Notes: generated by a model from the sequence alone, not told the origin. A stretch of 64,000 nucleotides of DNA from Cunninghamella blakesleeana (GCA_017871115.1 JAFCIZ010000001.1:787501-851500), one strand, 5' to 3'. Positions 24,027 to 36,708 are shown, counted from the first letter of the stretch. Numbers and translations are program-made.

Positions 24027-24799
24027 TCTTTTTTAATTTATTTATATATAAAAACTATGTATACATAAAAAAATCACCATTTTATATAATCATTATTTCT
24101 TATTACATTATTAGTATTCCCCCTTTTTTTTTGCTTTTTAATATATATATATGCTCTTCCATTATTATAGTCAAAATAAATAAATATAATAAAAAACTTT
24201 ATTATTAAAAGATAAAAAAGAAAAACGTAATAGTATATTTCTTGTAAAATAAAAAATAGTATGGTAGTTTTACTAGTTGGTGTGTATGTGTAGAGCTACA
24301 ACATAGATAAAATTCGCCTACTTCCAATGGTTCTTTTGTTTAACTATGACTATTTTATAAAATGGTCATACTCATTTTTTTATTCTGCATCTATTTCAAT
24401 TTTTTTTACTAAACTACTTGCTTAAATTTTTAACCAATTCAAAATCACATTGTGATCTACAGCAAGTACAAAAATATTCCAATTCCGAACACCATTTTTT
24501 AAAAACTGTGATCACGGTATATGCGGTGAATATAATTTTTTAATTTTGCAAATATTTCAACTCTTTATTAGAATACCCCGTTTCAATTTTTTAACCAGCT
24601 TATAGGCGAATATTAACCTACATTGTGTATAAAATCATCCGACTCAATATTTATGTTTTATTTTGACTGCAGCTATATATATTTTTTTTTATAATTTTTG
24701 TCTCATAACTTTACTATAATAATGATAATAATACACAACACATAATACTAATAAAAAAGGGTGTACACCTTTTTTTAAGAAATGATTATCATAAACTCA

Positions 24800-24840
<41 letters not shown>

Positions 24841-24917
24841 GTTATTAATCCTATTCAATTCATAATCATAATTGTTTTTCATAAATAAATAAAGTATCAT
24901 AAAATTTAGTTTCCTTT
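24027..24917. other. Intergenic region between convergent genes, with candidate inverted-repeat element
   Basis: No gene is seen. A 9-bp inverted pair, ATTCGCCTA at 24312-24320 and TAGGCGAAT at 24603-24611, brackets about 300 bp with a different texture (fewer homopolymers) from the surroundings. Related TTTCAATTTTTT and TTTTTAACCA words recur inside. This could be a small non-autonomous transposon (MITE). An (ATT)n microsatellite follows at about 24802-24845. Confidence 0.35.
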
Positions 24918-25477
24918 TTAAGCAAAAGACCAAATAAATAATAAAATCATCATCATATAAAGCTGATAAGAATAGTAAATACCATATAAGCTGTTAGCAG
25001 AAGAAGGAGTAGGTGAAGTAGAAGAGGATGGGGAAGTAGCACTATCACTGCTACTACTACCAGAAGTAGGTGATGATGACACAACGGGAGTAGTAGTAGC
25101 AGCAGTAGTAGTGCCACTAGGAGTATTACTTGAAACGCCAGAAGATGAACTATTACATACTGCTAATTTTCTTTGTGGACAACATCTATCTTCTACAAAG
25201 TGACAATTATTTGGACAACTGGTTGGACAAGTTGGTGTACCACTAAAAAAAAAAAAAATAGGTTACATATATATATATTAAAAAAAAATGATAATGGTAA
25301 TATAAAAAATCATTCTATTTTTTTTTCTAACCTAGGCGCGACGCAAGCCAATGGTGGGCAGTGAATATTAGTTGGTGATATTGCAGTTGAACTAGTAGTA
25401 GCTGGATCAGCAAGAACAGTTGTTCCAAGAATCACAAAAACTACCAATAAACTGCTACTAGTATTTAATAATTTCAT
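24918..25477 (-). CDS. Small Cys-rich GPI-anchored surface protein
   Basis: Two exons (25332-25477 and 24918-25242) give 156 residues; the join CTAG/GTTAG to TTTAG/TGG keeps frame. A clear signal peptide (LLNTSSSLLVVFVILGTTVL, then ADPA) is followed by a cysteine-rich block. That block has the spacing CPPLAC, then TCPTSCPNNC, then RCCPQRKLAVC: nine cysteines over about 45 residues. A Ser/Thr-rich stalk of about 60 residues suits O-mannosylation. The C-terminus is hydrophobic (YQLYMMMILLFIWSFA) after small residues (SSANS), the arrangement of a GPI-attachment signal. The protein is probably secreted and anchored to plasma membrane or wall. It belongs to no family I can name. The short Cys-rich module resembles fungal small secreted proteins, but function is unknown. 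Confidence 0.85.
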
Positions 25478-26617
25478 CAAGATAATAAAGTTTTAATTAA
25501 TAAAGAATGAAAGAAAAAGAAAAAGAAAGAAAAGGAAAAGAAAAGAAAAAAATCAATTGAGTATTTATTTAAATAAAAAAAAATCAAATTAACCTTTTTT
25601 GTTATTGTTTCTTTTAATTATTATTATTTTTTAAAATATAATTTGCCTTAATTTAGGCATTTTTTCCAAATTCGAAGAGAAGAGGTCACCTTTCACTAAA
25701 ATAAGCAACCCAAGTATCAACATTTCATTCTTCTCAGTTCTTGGCAATAGTAGGCTAATTATGATTTTACCATCTATGGTTGATGTTTTTATTTAAAATA
25801 GTTTTTCTTTTTCCTTATGTCATTCAGATTTCATTTTATCTTTTCAACTTCTTTATTTTTTAAAACTCAGCAAATAACACTTTTATTAAAAATTAAAGTC
25901 AAAGCCCTTCAATTTGCTTCGAGGTATTATTAGAAAAAAAAAAGATCCAGAATTTTTTAAATAGGTGTTTGAAAAATAAGCAACAATAATCATGTTTTAT
26001 ACTACTATTGATATAAATTATTATTACTACTCTATTTTTTATTTTATTAATAGTATATGTATTTTATAAAAACTTGATTTTTAAAATATATATAGATTCA
26101 TATGCAGTTTATATATATTTCCCCATGATTTTAGGGCAAAAAAGGAAGACGACAGCGAAAAAAATAAAAAAACGAGTAAATTTTTATTCCCAGCCAATTT
26201 AGGAGTGTAATTTTTTTAAGAATAAATTTTAGGTCTCCCTTTTTTTTTATTTACTTCTTTTTTCTTTGCCCTTTTTTTTTTAATAATAACGTTTTTTCAA
26301 GGTAAATTAATTATATATATTTATGAATAATAGAGATTAATACATCATCTTTATCATCTTGAAGGAAAAGAAGAAAGGAAAGAAATCAATTAATAATAAT
26401 AATAATAATAATAATAGAAAATAAAAACAACATTGGCAATATAAATAATAAATAATATGAGAAATTAATACATACAATAAACTACTCTATTAATAAAGAT
26501 GATAAAGATGATATGCTGTAGATGATGAATATAAAATACTAATTTAAATATATTTTTATTATTATATTCTAATTATTATTATATTTCTTTATGTATCTAT
26601 TTTTTTTTTTTTATTAG
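25478..26617. other. Intergenic/promoter region between divergent genes
   Basis: No coding sequence is seen. It contains the promoter of the GPI-anchored protein gene (CCAAATTCGAAG near 25667) and, to the right, the leader of the dynein light chain gene. A polypyrimidine run ending TTATTAG directly abuts the dynein ATG at 26618. That implies a 5' UTR intron whose donor I could not fix. An (AAT)n microsatellite lies near 26391-26415. Confidence 0.45.
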
Positions 26618-27231
26618 ATGTCTGAATCAAAAGCTGTTATTAAAAGTGTTGACATGAGTGACGAAATGCAACAAGAAGCTATTGATGTTAGTACTCAAGC
26701 TTTGGAAAAATTTAATATTGAAAAAGATATTGCTGCTCACATTAAACGTGAATTTGACAAGAAATATGGTAAATAAAGAATATATCAAATCAATCATTCA
26801 TATTAAAAAAATCAATTAGGATTAATATAGTTAATAATAAAAAATAATATAGAAATAAGAATAGACACGTGATACTAAACGATCTGCAATCAATTTTTTT
26901 TATGAATGAATTAACAGGTCCTACTTGGCATTGTGTTGTTGGCCGTAATTTTGGTAGCTTTGTAACCCATGGTAAACAAAAAAAAAATACATCATGAAAC
27001 AAATCCTTAAAAAAATTATGAAAAAAGATAAACGTGTGAAAAAAAAAAAAAAAAAAAAAAAAGTGATAGGTGTAGGTTTTTTAAAAAAAAAATATGGTCT
27101 TAGCGTACATATTTATCAATGTGCTTTTCTTAAACTTCTTTTTTGTGTTTAATTTTTTAAATATAGAATCCAAGCATTTCATTTACTTTTATCATGGACC
27201 AATTGCTATTTTATTATTCAAATCAACTTAA
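26618..27231 (+). CDS. DYN2: Dynein light chain, LC8 type
   Basis: Three exons (26618-26768, 26918-26971, 27167-27231) encode 89 residues, the same length as animal LC8/DYNLL1. The sequence follows the family almost residue by residue: [54 protein letters not shown] and [19 protein letters not shown]8 forms a small dimeric hub that binds short linear motifs. It serves in cytoplasmic dynein and, in fungi, also in nuclear pore assembly. Both introns interrupt after a G, so the phases are easily checked. A splice acceptor lies directly before the ATG. Nothing appears broken. Confidence 0.97.
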
Positions 27232-27794
27232 ACAACAACAACAATATAATATAAAATAAAAAAGCATCCATTATTCTCTCTTCATTACATATCCTTTTAT
27301 TAGTTTATCCTTCTTTTTTTTATTAACTTATATAAAAAAAATCAAATGAAAATAAAAAACAAATGGAAATGATTAACTTTTGATGGTTATATTATTATTT
27401 AACATTTCAGGGATGTTTACCAAATTTATAAATGATTATTATTTTTTTTTATGTTAGTAAATTTGGCGCTAATGTTTTGTGTATCAGTATCAACTTATTA
27501 TGCTTATTTACGAAACAGACAAGAGATTAAAAGGTACTATTATTATTTAGATTTTTTTTTTGGTGGAACATATATATTTCCACGCACGCGGCAAGGGGGA
27601 AGAAAAAGATAGGACAAGCAGATAAGAGAGAGAGAAAAAAAAAAAAGAAATGTTTTAAAATCCGATCAGATTCAATATGCAAATATAAAAAGGTTGTTTT
27701 TTTTTTTTTTACTCTTTTTTTCTTTTTATATTTTTATATTTTTAACTTAGTTGAATTTAGTTGAATTTAGTTTAGTATCTACAAGTTATTTATC
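27232..27794. other. Intergenic region between dynein light chain and transporter genes
   Basis: Holds the 3' flank of the dynein gene, a possible microprotein frame at 27451-27612 (separate entry) and the transporter promoter. The latter has TTTTAAAATCCGATCAG at 27653-27669, about 130 nt before the ATG, then a poly-T run and a GAATTTAGTT direct repeat near 27752-27773. Confidence 0.45.
27451..27612 (+). CDS. Possible single-membrane-span microprotein
   Basis: An ATG-initiated frame of 53 codons begins LVNLALMFCVSVSTYYAY, a plausible membrane segment, followed by LRNRQEIKR, a basic helix as in small mitochondrial or ER membrane proteins. After about residue 28 the frame turns into Tyr/Phe-rich sequence translated from A/T repeats. 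The real gene may therefore end or splice there, although the local GTACTA is a poor donor. A TTTATGTTAG acceptor-like signal overlaps the ATG, so this could instead be an internal exon. No family is recognised. Confidence 0.3.
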   Translation: MLVNLALMFCVSVSTYYAYLRNRQEIKRYYYYLDFFFGGTYIFPRTRQGGRKR

Positions 27795-29661
27795 ATGTTG
27801 ACATTAATCATAGCTTCTATACAGGTAAAATGAGGATTATATACATAGTATACTACACTATATTATATGACATTATAATATTATAACATACTGTATTATT
27901 AATTTTATTAATAAACTAATTGACATGTCTGCTTTTATTTTATTTTATGAAATAAATAGGCTATTCTTCAAGTAATGACAATCGTTAGTATTGGGTTTCT
28001 ATTTGCTAAAATAGGATACTTTAATAATGACAAACAAAAGGTAAGCTAAAAATAAAATTAAAAAAAAAAAAAAATTAAAAATATATTTTATCAGATTATA
28101 AAGAAAGAATAAAAAAAAAAAATAGATTTCCTTTTTATTTATTTTTTCCATGGCTTCTTTTTTTTCTTTTTTTTTTATTTATATATAATTAAATAGTGGT
28201 TATCGAAATTAAATTTATATTATTTTACACCATGCCTATTATTCACCAATGTTGCCTCCACTATCTCATTTGAAAAACTATTAGCTTTTTGGCCAATTCC
28301 AGTATTCTATTATACTTATTCCATAATATTTTATATTACTACTCAATCCACCACTAAATTATTTGGACTATCAGCTCCCTATAGAAGATTTGTCTTGGCT
28401 TGTGTGATGTTCCAAAATACAAACTCAGTTCCTCTAGCTATTATAACTAGTTTGGCTGTATCTGAGGCTGGAAAAGTTCTTTTATGGAATTCTGAAGATA
28501 CACTTGAAGCTGCTGCTGCTAGGTAAAAAAAATAAAAAAAAGAAAGAGGTGTAAATTAACTGGTGTGAATGAATGGATATAAATGGAAATCATCCCACAA
28601 CATAAAAAAAAAATATTTATTTTTTTTATTTGTTTATATTTACTTATTTATATCTATCTTTTATGATTTTTTTTTAATATAGAGGGATTTCATATACTTT
28701 ATTTTTTGCGATTTTTGGTAATTTACTCCGATGGTCTTATGGATATAGATTATTACAAAGAAAAGATACAGATGATGTAGATACATTAAGTGAAATTGAT
28801 GAAGAAGTAGTACATCATGATGTAATGGATCCAACACTAAATGTACCACCAAGCTATTCCCAAGTTTATATTAACCAGCAACAACAATCCACTTCTTCCT
28901 CATCATCTTCTATTTCTGATCAAGCTGGCACTTTAAAACCACCTGGTATGCCCGATAGAAAATTGAGCTCAATGACATTAGCTGTTACACCCAAAGATGA
29001 AGATCAGGATCCTTTTAAAAAATTAATTCCATCACAACCTGATGAAAGAACTTCATTATTACATCCTCAACAACGACAAAAGAATGATTCTGGTATTGTC
29101 TCTTTAATTAAAAAAGTAGCTAAGAAAATTCATTCTGTTATGACTCCACCTCTTTATGCTGCTGTCTTGGCTTTGATTGTTGGTTTATCTCCTTTAAAAC
29201 CCATCCTTTATGATAAACATTCGTTTTTATACCCTGCTTTTACTAAAGCCATTGAGCAATGCGGTAAAGCTGCTGTACCCATCATTTTATCATGTTTAGG
29301 TGCTCAATTAGCTGATATTTCTGAAACTAGTCATACTTCTCCTCACATTAAAAAACCCGTTACTTTAGCTGTGATGATTCGTATGATGATGACACCCTTC
29401 GTTGTAATTCCCATTGTCGTCCTCTTTGTTAAATATGGTGCTGCTTATTCTACTTTGGCTACTGATCCTACTTTTATTACCATCATGATCATTCTTGGTT
29501 GTACTCCTACAGCTATCAACTTAGTTCAAATCACCCAGGTTAATGCTATCTTTGAGGAAGAAATGCTTAGAATGTTGTTTTGGAGTTATGGTGTCGTATG
29601 TGTTCCTGTAGTTACCATCATCGTCTTTTTGGCCTTATTTATTGTGGATAATTTACTTTAA
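27795..29661 (+). CDS. Auxin efflux carrier-type (PIN-like) membrane transporter
   Basis: Four exons (27795-27824, 27960-28040, 28197-28522, 28683-29661) give 471 residues with exact phases. The N-terminal part has four or five membrane helices. Within it are the family segments QVMTIVSIGFLFAKIGYF, LNLYYFTPCLLFTNVAS and MFQNTNSVPLAI, the Asn/Pro-containing fingerprint of the Mem_trans (auxin efflux carrier) family. A hydrophilic Ser/Gln-rich loop of about 140 residues follows, then a C-terminal bundle with PPLYAAVLALIVGLSP, ILSCLGAQLAD and GCTPTAINLVQITQVN. Fungal members (the yeast ECM3/YNL095C group) sit in ER or other internal membranes; substrates are not established. The first exon has only 30 nt. 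Start choice rests on the conserved short N-terminus before the first helix. Confidence 0.93.
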
Positions 29662-29719
29662 TATATATATATATATATATATATATTTATCATATATCAT
29701 CATCATTATTTTTATATAC

Positions 29720-29754
<35 letters not shown>

Positions 29755-30537
29755 GTATACTATATTCATTTTATTTTATTTTATTTTATATATATTCCAT
29801 AATTTCATATCATAGTATAGTATTTTTTTATTTTTCTTTCATCAATCATTATTATTATTATTTAGGCACGTGTGACATATAAATAAATAAAAAGTTTTAA
29901 CAAACAAACAAATAAAAAAATAAAAAAGGATATTTATTTAACTTAATTGATTTGTTTTTTTTTAAAAAATATAATGATAATATGAAACACTCATTATCAT
30001 TTAATAAATATCTTTATAGAGAATATTTCTTTATCTTGACATTATTATATCTAAAACAAATTTATATTATTTCCCTCCCTTTTCCCCCTTGAATCTTATT
30101 TATTTTCCTGGAAAGAACTTTTTATTTGTATCAAACTTATCAAACTAATCACACAAACAAACACTAAACTTCTTTTGGATAAACTTTTTGTGACATATTT
30201 AATTTAATGAATGAGCTTCTAGAAAAGAATAATAAAAAAAGAAAAAATGTTCTTTTGAAATCCAGATTTCAAGATCTCAAAACAATCATAATAACAATAA
30301 ATATGCAATAGATCAATATGAGAAAAATAAATATTTCGAAAATAAATAAATAAATAAATAATCTTTATTAAAAAAAAAAAAGTTCTAAAAAAAATAAAAT
30401 AGAAGGATAATAAATAATAAATAATTAGATGAAAAGAAAAAAAGAATGATCAAATGGCTTATATAAATAAATAAATAAATAATAACATATATATATATAT
30501 GTATATATATATATAAGAAACATGAAAAAGATCTGAT
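29662..30537. other. Intergenic region between convergent transporter and EFR3 genes
   Basis: No gene is seen. The sequence is (TA)n immediately after the transporter stop, ATGT and TTTTA repeats, then A/T tracts with AAAT repeats near 30345-30360 and 30465-30480. It contains the two 3' UTRs. Confidence 0.5.
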
Positions 30538-30812
30538 CTAATTGACATAGGGAGGATTAACAAGAGAAGTAGTTGTTTGTGAATTGGTACCATTAACATT
30601 TAAACCAGAAAGAAGAGAAGTCATATCTGTACGAACATCCTTGGTACGTTTAGCAAGACTACTAGATGTCAAAATATGTAATCCATCTACCGTTGTTTCA
30701 TTATCTTCATTGCTAGGAGTGTTAGAAATTAATGCTTCTTTTAAATTTTCAACTTTAATGGTTTGTTTTTTACCATCTTGAGATTTCTATTTTATAAATA
30801 AAATATACAAGT

Positions 30813-30844
<32 letters not shown>

Positions 30845-31962
30845 TTTGATTTTAATATAGTAGTGAAACACTTACAGTAAAATCAGTACTCATCCATGGT
30901 GTGGCTAACTTTGGTTTCAAGTCTTCCAAGTTACGAGAAGTACGAATACGGAATGACCTTTCTTGATTAACTATATATATATGTATGTATGTATAATTGA
31001 GATAGATAGGGTAGATATTAGAATAAAAAAAAAAGGTATTCCTATTATCTTATATCTTATCTGCTTCTGTCTCTATTTCTAATTTTTTTGTATTTATTAT
31101 TTATAATCATCGTTATTATTATCATCCCAAACTTACCAAAAGCTTCAGATCCCCATTCAACATATAATTTACTTTCCAAATCTAAACCATGAGTATCTTC
31201 TTCGTCTCTTAAAGGAGCATCCTTAGATAAAATTTCTACTACAACATGACGATCTAAAAAGGCATCTACAGGTCTTGAATTTTCAGGTTCTACTTGTTCA
31301 AAGGACCATACATTATCTTTATAATTATCTGCCAAACTAGGTACAAAGAGAGGAGAATACTCTTTATTCTTTAATCTTTCTGAACGGACTTGATCCACAT
31401 AATGAATTAAACGATCCACATGATAATACTTTCCTACACCATCAAGATATTCGACAGTTACTGCGGCTAAGGCTCGTTGTCTAGCTGTATGAGTAATATC
31501 ACCTTGTTTTACTAGATGTTGAAGTTGGAATATTAATGGAATGGCTTTGATTGTGCCATCGGCAGCAAATCGTTTGGTTAAAGAAGATAATAAGGCATGA
31601 AGGGCTAAAACATCTTGAACATTAAATTCGTCTAAACTTGCCCATTGAATAATGGTTTGTTGTAAACAGTTAATGAACATGACATCTCCATGTTGATTCA
31701 ATGTATGTTTAGGGAAAGTACTACATAGTTTATGAAAATATTAATATGTATTCAAATATATAAATTTAAAAGTTAGAAATTATATATTTATGCCTTTTTT
31801 TTTTTAATAAAAAAAAAAAAAAAATCTTACTTTGTTTTTAAATCTTCATCAGCAGTAGCTTCAAGATATCTAACAAGAGTATAAGCAAATTCAACACGAG
31901 TTTCTAAAATAATTTTTATAAAATAAAATAAAAAATAAAAAATTAGTACTTGAATAAAATAA

Positions 31963-31994
<32 letters not shown>

Positions 31995-32691
31995 AATTAT
32001 TACCAGGTTGAGGATCAATTAATAAAGCAATAGCAGGTACCCAAGTTTCTAAAGAAATCATAGCATTCATGGAAGAAGAAACAACTTGGTCCGAATCATT
32101 ATCACCTTGAAGATCATTAGCTGTCATACCATTTTCAGATCCTTCATTAATAGAATCGTCATGAGTAGATGGACCATTTTCTTTTGAAGCAGTAGAAATA
32201 AGATCCAAACATTTCAAAGCAACACGACGATATTGGACTAAAGAAAGTCCTTCAATATGTTCCAAGGTAGTACCTACTCTTAATTTAGATAAAATATATC
32301 CAGTAATATCATCCAATTGATTTTGATAATAAGTTTGTGTAGCTAAGCCGGCAATACTATGAGCGAGACCCTGGTGAACAGCATACTCAAAAGTAGCTTG
32401 TTGGTCATGTTCATGAGGTTCTTCATCACGGAAGGTACGGTCTCCTTGTAAGGCTTGAATTAAATGACTAAAAAGGGAATTGAGGACTTCAAGAACTGAA
32501 ATACCTACTAATGGTATATTGGCATTTAAAATAGTATCCAAGGCTGAAACTAAGGAGGCGTGCTTGCTACCAATACCATGGCCTTTAATACTTTCATATT
32601 GTTGAAGAATTTCTGATACAAGAAGGTATCGATATTGAGGCTAATCATATATACAAAAATAAATAAATACATACATACATATATACCACAT

Positions 32692-32722
<31 letters not shown>

Positions 32723-34372
32723 GGCCAAAAGATTATTATGATTTTGATAATTATCACTTACTTGTAAAGATTCAAGAACCAATTCCAAAGTAGAAACAGC
32801 GAAATTAGGAGGCCACCATTTTTCTTTAGCATCCATATAACTAAAAATAATAATAACAAAATAAATTAATCAGCTATATTATATTCTTTCATCCATATGA
32901 ATACATATACAGTTAGCGGTATTATTTACCCGAAGATAGGGTTAAGAGCAAGACGAACACTGGCACCATTAGCATTTTTGAATAATAAGGAAGTAGTTTT
33001 AGCAGCTAAAGCTGCAGATATATCTTCTTCAAATAATAAATCATTATTAAGAGAAGATTGTTGAATATTTGGTATATGTTTACTATTTAAAATAAATAAA
33101 TATATATATATATATATATATATAAAGATCAATTCAATTTACTTTTAATTTTCTTTTTTTTTTTTAGCATTGATATATAAAATAAATTCTTCAACAATCA
33201 TATAAATTATTTACCTCTTTACTAATTCATTAGCAGGTTGGCCAGATTTAGCTAAAGTCATAATGATTGGAGGCATAAGAATAACAAGCTGTGATTTAAA
33301 GTTGGAAGCTTGTAAAGCAGGAGACACTACACAGGCTTGTAAACCACGATGACCAATATTTACCATTCTATGATTAAGAGTAAAAAGAAAGAAAGAGATA
33401 AATATACATCATTATTATCATTTTTATAAAACCCCTTACAAACTTTATCTATTATTTCATTATTATTATAAACTTACTGAGCAGTTAAAGCATCATCATT
33501 ACTCTTAAAAGTACAGAAACCAGCAAATTTTCTAATTAAAGATTCATAGTCAGCGGTTAATTCTGAATCAATTCCAAGAGTACTTCCATCATGATTGTTA
33601 CAAAAAACAACAAACTAAATAACAATAATAATATATAAAATAAAAGAAATGAATAAAGTTGTACATAAATATAGATAGTAAATAAATAGATATGTGATTT
33701 TTTTTTTCCTTTTATTCCTATTCTTGTTATTCTCGTTAATATTAAAAAAAAACTTACAGTTTCACAAGTTAAATCAATTAACTGAATATCTTTATCCTTA
33801 TTATCCAACATCATGATTAATATTTTTACAATATGTTTTGAGAAAAGGTTTAAATCACGATTACAAGCTTGAATAAGCGATCTTAATATTTCCAAAGATA
33901 CAATATTATGCCTATTAATATAGATATAAAGATAAATAAAGAAATAGATGAATAACCAAAAGTTTGTAATTATACTCTTTTTCTTTTCCCTTTTCTTTTA
34001 CTCTTATTCCTTTATTATTATTGTTTTTCGTATATAAATTCATATGTCTTTACTGTTTTCTTCCTTTAGCAACATCACGTTCTACTTTTTTTTCAAGAAA
34101 AGAGCCAACTTTTGTAAGTTTTACAGGTCTTGAGCTGGCATAAAAAGTAAGATAGCTAAGTTCAGATGAACGTGATCCGGTATCCCCTTCTTTTTCGGGA
34201 TAACAGTTATTAATGAGTGTAGCGTGTTTTACATATCTATAGTAAATGCATGTATTTAAAAAAAAAATAAAAAAAGAGATTGAAGAAAAAAGGTTTATTA
34301 ATAAATGAAGAGACTTTATATTATTACTATTACTATTATTACTATTATTGCTTCTATCTCTTACAAATGCAT
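30538..34372 (-). CDS. EFR3: EFR3, plasma-membrane scaffold of the PI4-kinase complex
   Basis: About twelve exons give roughly 830 residues. The N-terminal block (VKHATLINNCYPEKEG, SSELSYLTFYASSRP, VKLTKVGSFLEKKVERD) and the following helical repeats (SLEILRSLIQACNRDLNLFS) are diagnostic of EFR3/RBO. The palmitoylated or basic N-terminus holds Stt4/PI4KIII-alpha at the plasma membrane for PI4P synthesis. The start is placed on an 8-nt first exon (34365-34372, ATGCATTT) that joins exon 2 (ending 34236) to give MHLYVKHA. This is the expected short lead before the conserved block and keeps frame. The body is an all-helical armadillo/HEAT-like rod. The C-terminal tail is Ser/Thr/Asn-rich and ends PPYVN with TAG at 30538-30540. 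Neither frame nor motif breaks were seen. Confidence 0.92.
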
Positions 34373-34438
34373 AGTTGAAATAAAATGATATACAATAAAA
34401 TATTAATTATAATAAAAAAGGAATGTAATTTAAAATAA

Positions 34439-34472
<34 letters not shown>

Positions 34473-35775
34473 AATTGAAAAAGTAGTAAAAAATTAAAAT
34501 TGCTCACACACTTTAATTTTTTTTATTTTAAACCAAGAAATTATAAACTGAGTTTATTAGTCTTCAATTTACCTAAAATAGGGAGGGGAGCAGGCCTTTT
34601 TAACGGGAAATGAAATAATGAATTTTTCTAGTGGGGTTAATCATTTTCTTATAAAAAAAACCCTATTCTATTCTATTCATATATATATATTTTTTAAAAA
34701 AAAAATGAGGATAACTAAAACAGGAAGAGTTCATTGAACAAAGCGTCAAAAAAATAAGTCGGGCTTTCATTTTTCTTGGATGAGTGTTACTGATTTTCTT
34801 AATTTGGAGCAGATGCTAGTTAAAATAAGTATTAAACTCATGTGATTTAAAAAAAAAGAAAGCATTAGTCTATTTATTTGTTTATATATATTTGTATGTA
34901 TAAACATTATTTTACATGAATGAATATATTGATTTAAAAATCACAATCATTTATAAATTCATATTTATATATATATGTATATATGTATATATTTACTTGT
35001 ATGCTTTTATATAATAATATACACATATCAATTCATTTTATATCAAATAAAATAAAATAAAATAAAAGCATATGAAAGATAGACAACAAAAACCTTCATA
35101 TGATTTTATATAAAAGAATATCATATCCACGTTTTTTTACTGAGTTTAAATAAAACATAATGTTTTTTTATCCTTTTCTTTAATTTTGCCTTTCTATTTT
35201 TCTTTCTTTCTTTTTCATAATTCTATCTTTTTTTTAAAAAAAAAAAAATTCAAAGTGACAGCTTTAGTTATGATCAATTAAATGGAAATAAATAAATAAA
35301 TAATAAAAATTAAAAAATGGAATAAATATAGTACGTATTTATTAGGAGAAGTATGTATTTATATATATACACATATATAATATATATGCGAATGAAATAT
35401 ATACATACATATAATAAATACAATAGAATAGTTCCAAGTATTTCATATTTGAGTGAGAAAAAAAAAAAAAGAAACCTGTTAATTATTATTAGTAGTATTA
35501 TCATTATCACCATTGTAATACAAAATAATAATATTATAATTTTTAATAAACACATTTTATAACATACCTATTCTTTCCCCTTAAAATATTATAATTAAAG
35601 TTAAAATGACATATTTTATTGTTGTTATTATTTATTTATTTATATTATATATAAAAAATAAGAATAATAATAATACTAGTTCTTTACGATATAATAATAG
35701 AAATATAAAATAATATATATTTATAAAAAAAAGAAAAGGAGCCTGCCAATGGTTATTTTATTTATTTAAATTTTA
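34373..35775. other. Long intergenic region upstream of EFR3
   Basis: No gene is seen. Features are an AAAG microsatellite near 34438-34470, several T(n)A(n) palindromes (for example near 34690-34705 and 35230-35248) and (TA)n tracts. Open frames around 35310-35560 are translated TA/AT repeats rather than genes. Confidence 0.5.
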
Positions 35776-36708
35776 TTAATAAATAGTTGGAGAAGTTTCA
35801 CGACGACCAAACTGAATAGTAGAAGATGATAATAATGAAGCTGTTGTCTTGCTATAATTGTGATTGGATTGAAGGGTCATAGGGAAAGGTAATGAAGGCT
35901 GTTTCTTTTTTTTACTAAAGGATTTTAGGAGAGAATCAGATAATGAGGGGCGTCGATCTAGGGATAATAAAACGGGTTGTTTGGTCAAGGAGGTAATATT
36001 ATCTTCCTCATCCGTTTCTTGTAAATTGTCGCTGCTATTATGATTGCGATAAAGACTATTACTTGGTAAAGAAATACTGGACGCATTCTTTGATAAAAGA
36101 GATGTGGGTGAAGATGGCGAACAAGGCGAAGTAGGGGACGCTTCTTCTTGGAATGAATTTAAAGACTGTTTACTATTTTTACGTAAAATCGATCTTTTCA
36201 TGGCTTTTTGTTTAATGGATTTTAAGTGGCCTTTAAGCGAGTGTTTAAATGATGATTTAGGTGAACGAGAAGTAATAGTGGTTGTGGTTGTAGAAGAGGA
36301 AGAGGAAGTAGAAGATGCATTATCATCGTCAATATCTGTTTGACTATTATTGTTATTGATCGTGTCATTACTATTTTTGCTGTTATGATCTTCTGTTGCT
36401 GTGTTAATATTGAATGGATGGATATTTTCTTTTTCAAATACAATGGATTGACTAATGGTATTACAATGAAGATCAATAGAAGGATGCTGCTTTTTATGTA
36501 ATTCCAAATTACATAAAAATAAATGAATGATCCAAAAGAAAGGGCCATAAAATTGTAACCAGCATTCAGAGAGATAGTTTTTTACATTAGACCATGGGAT
36601 ATTTTCAAGATGTTGTTGAAGAGGTGTCATTAAATTATAGTTATTATTGTTATAATTGTTTTTGTTAAAGGAATGTAGAATGGTGGTATTGTTTTTTGTA
36701 TTTAACAT
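35776..36708 (-). CDS. Disordered Ser/Asn-rich hypothetical protein
   Basis: This intronless frame of 310 residues runs from ATG 36708 to TAA 35776-35778. An N-terminal segment (LENIPWSNVKNYLSECWLQF, then YGPFFWIIHLFLCN) is the only ordered-looking part and could be an amphipathic or membrane-associated helix. The rest is low complexity: Asn/Asp runs, a Ser/Thr run, then basic clusters (KHSLKGHLKSIKQKAMKRSI) and many SP/TSP sites (EASPTSPCSPSSPTS). These look like proline-directed kinase targets. I do not recognise a family. An upstream 15-codon ATG frame at 37032-37079 on the same strand could act as an uORF. Coding status is supported by the long frame and codon composition; function is unknown. 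Confidence 0.7.
   Translation of the reverse strand: MLNTKNNTTILHSFNKNNYNNNNYNLMTPLQQHLENIPWSNVKNYLSECWLQFYGPFFWIIHLFLCNLELHKKQHPSIDLHCNTISQSIVFEKENIHPFNINTATEDHNSKNSNDTINNNNSQTDIDDDNASSTSSSSSTTTTTITSRSPKSSFKHSLKGHLKSIKQKAMKRSILRKNSKQSLNSFQEEASPTSPCSPSSPTSLLSKNASSISLPSNSLYRNHNSSDNLQETDEEDNITSLTKQPVLLSLDRRPSLSDSLLKSFSKKKKQPSLPFPMTLQSNHNYSKTTASLLSSSTIQFGRRETSPTIY

Noticed and set aside
35310..35562. Open frames on both strands
   Set aside because: Made of Ile/Tyr/Leu repeats from TA/AT tracts; typical chance frames in this composition.
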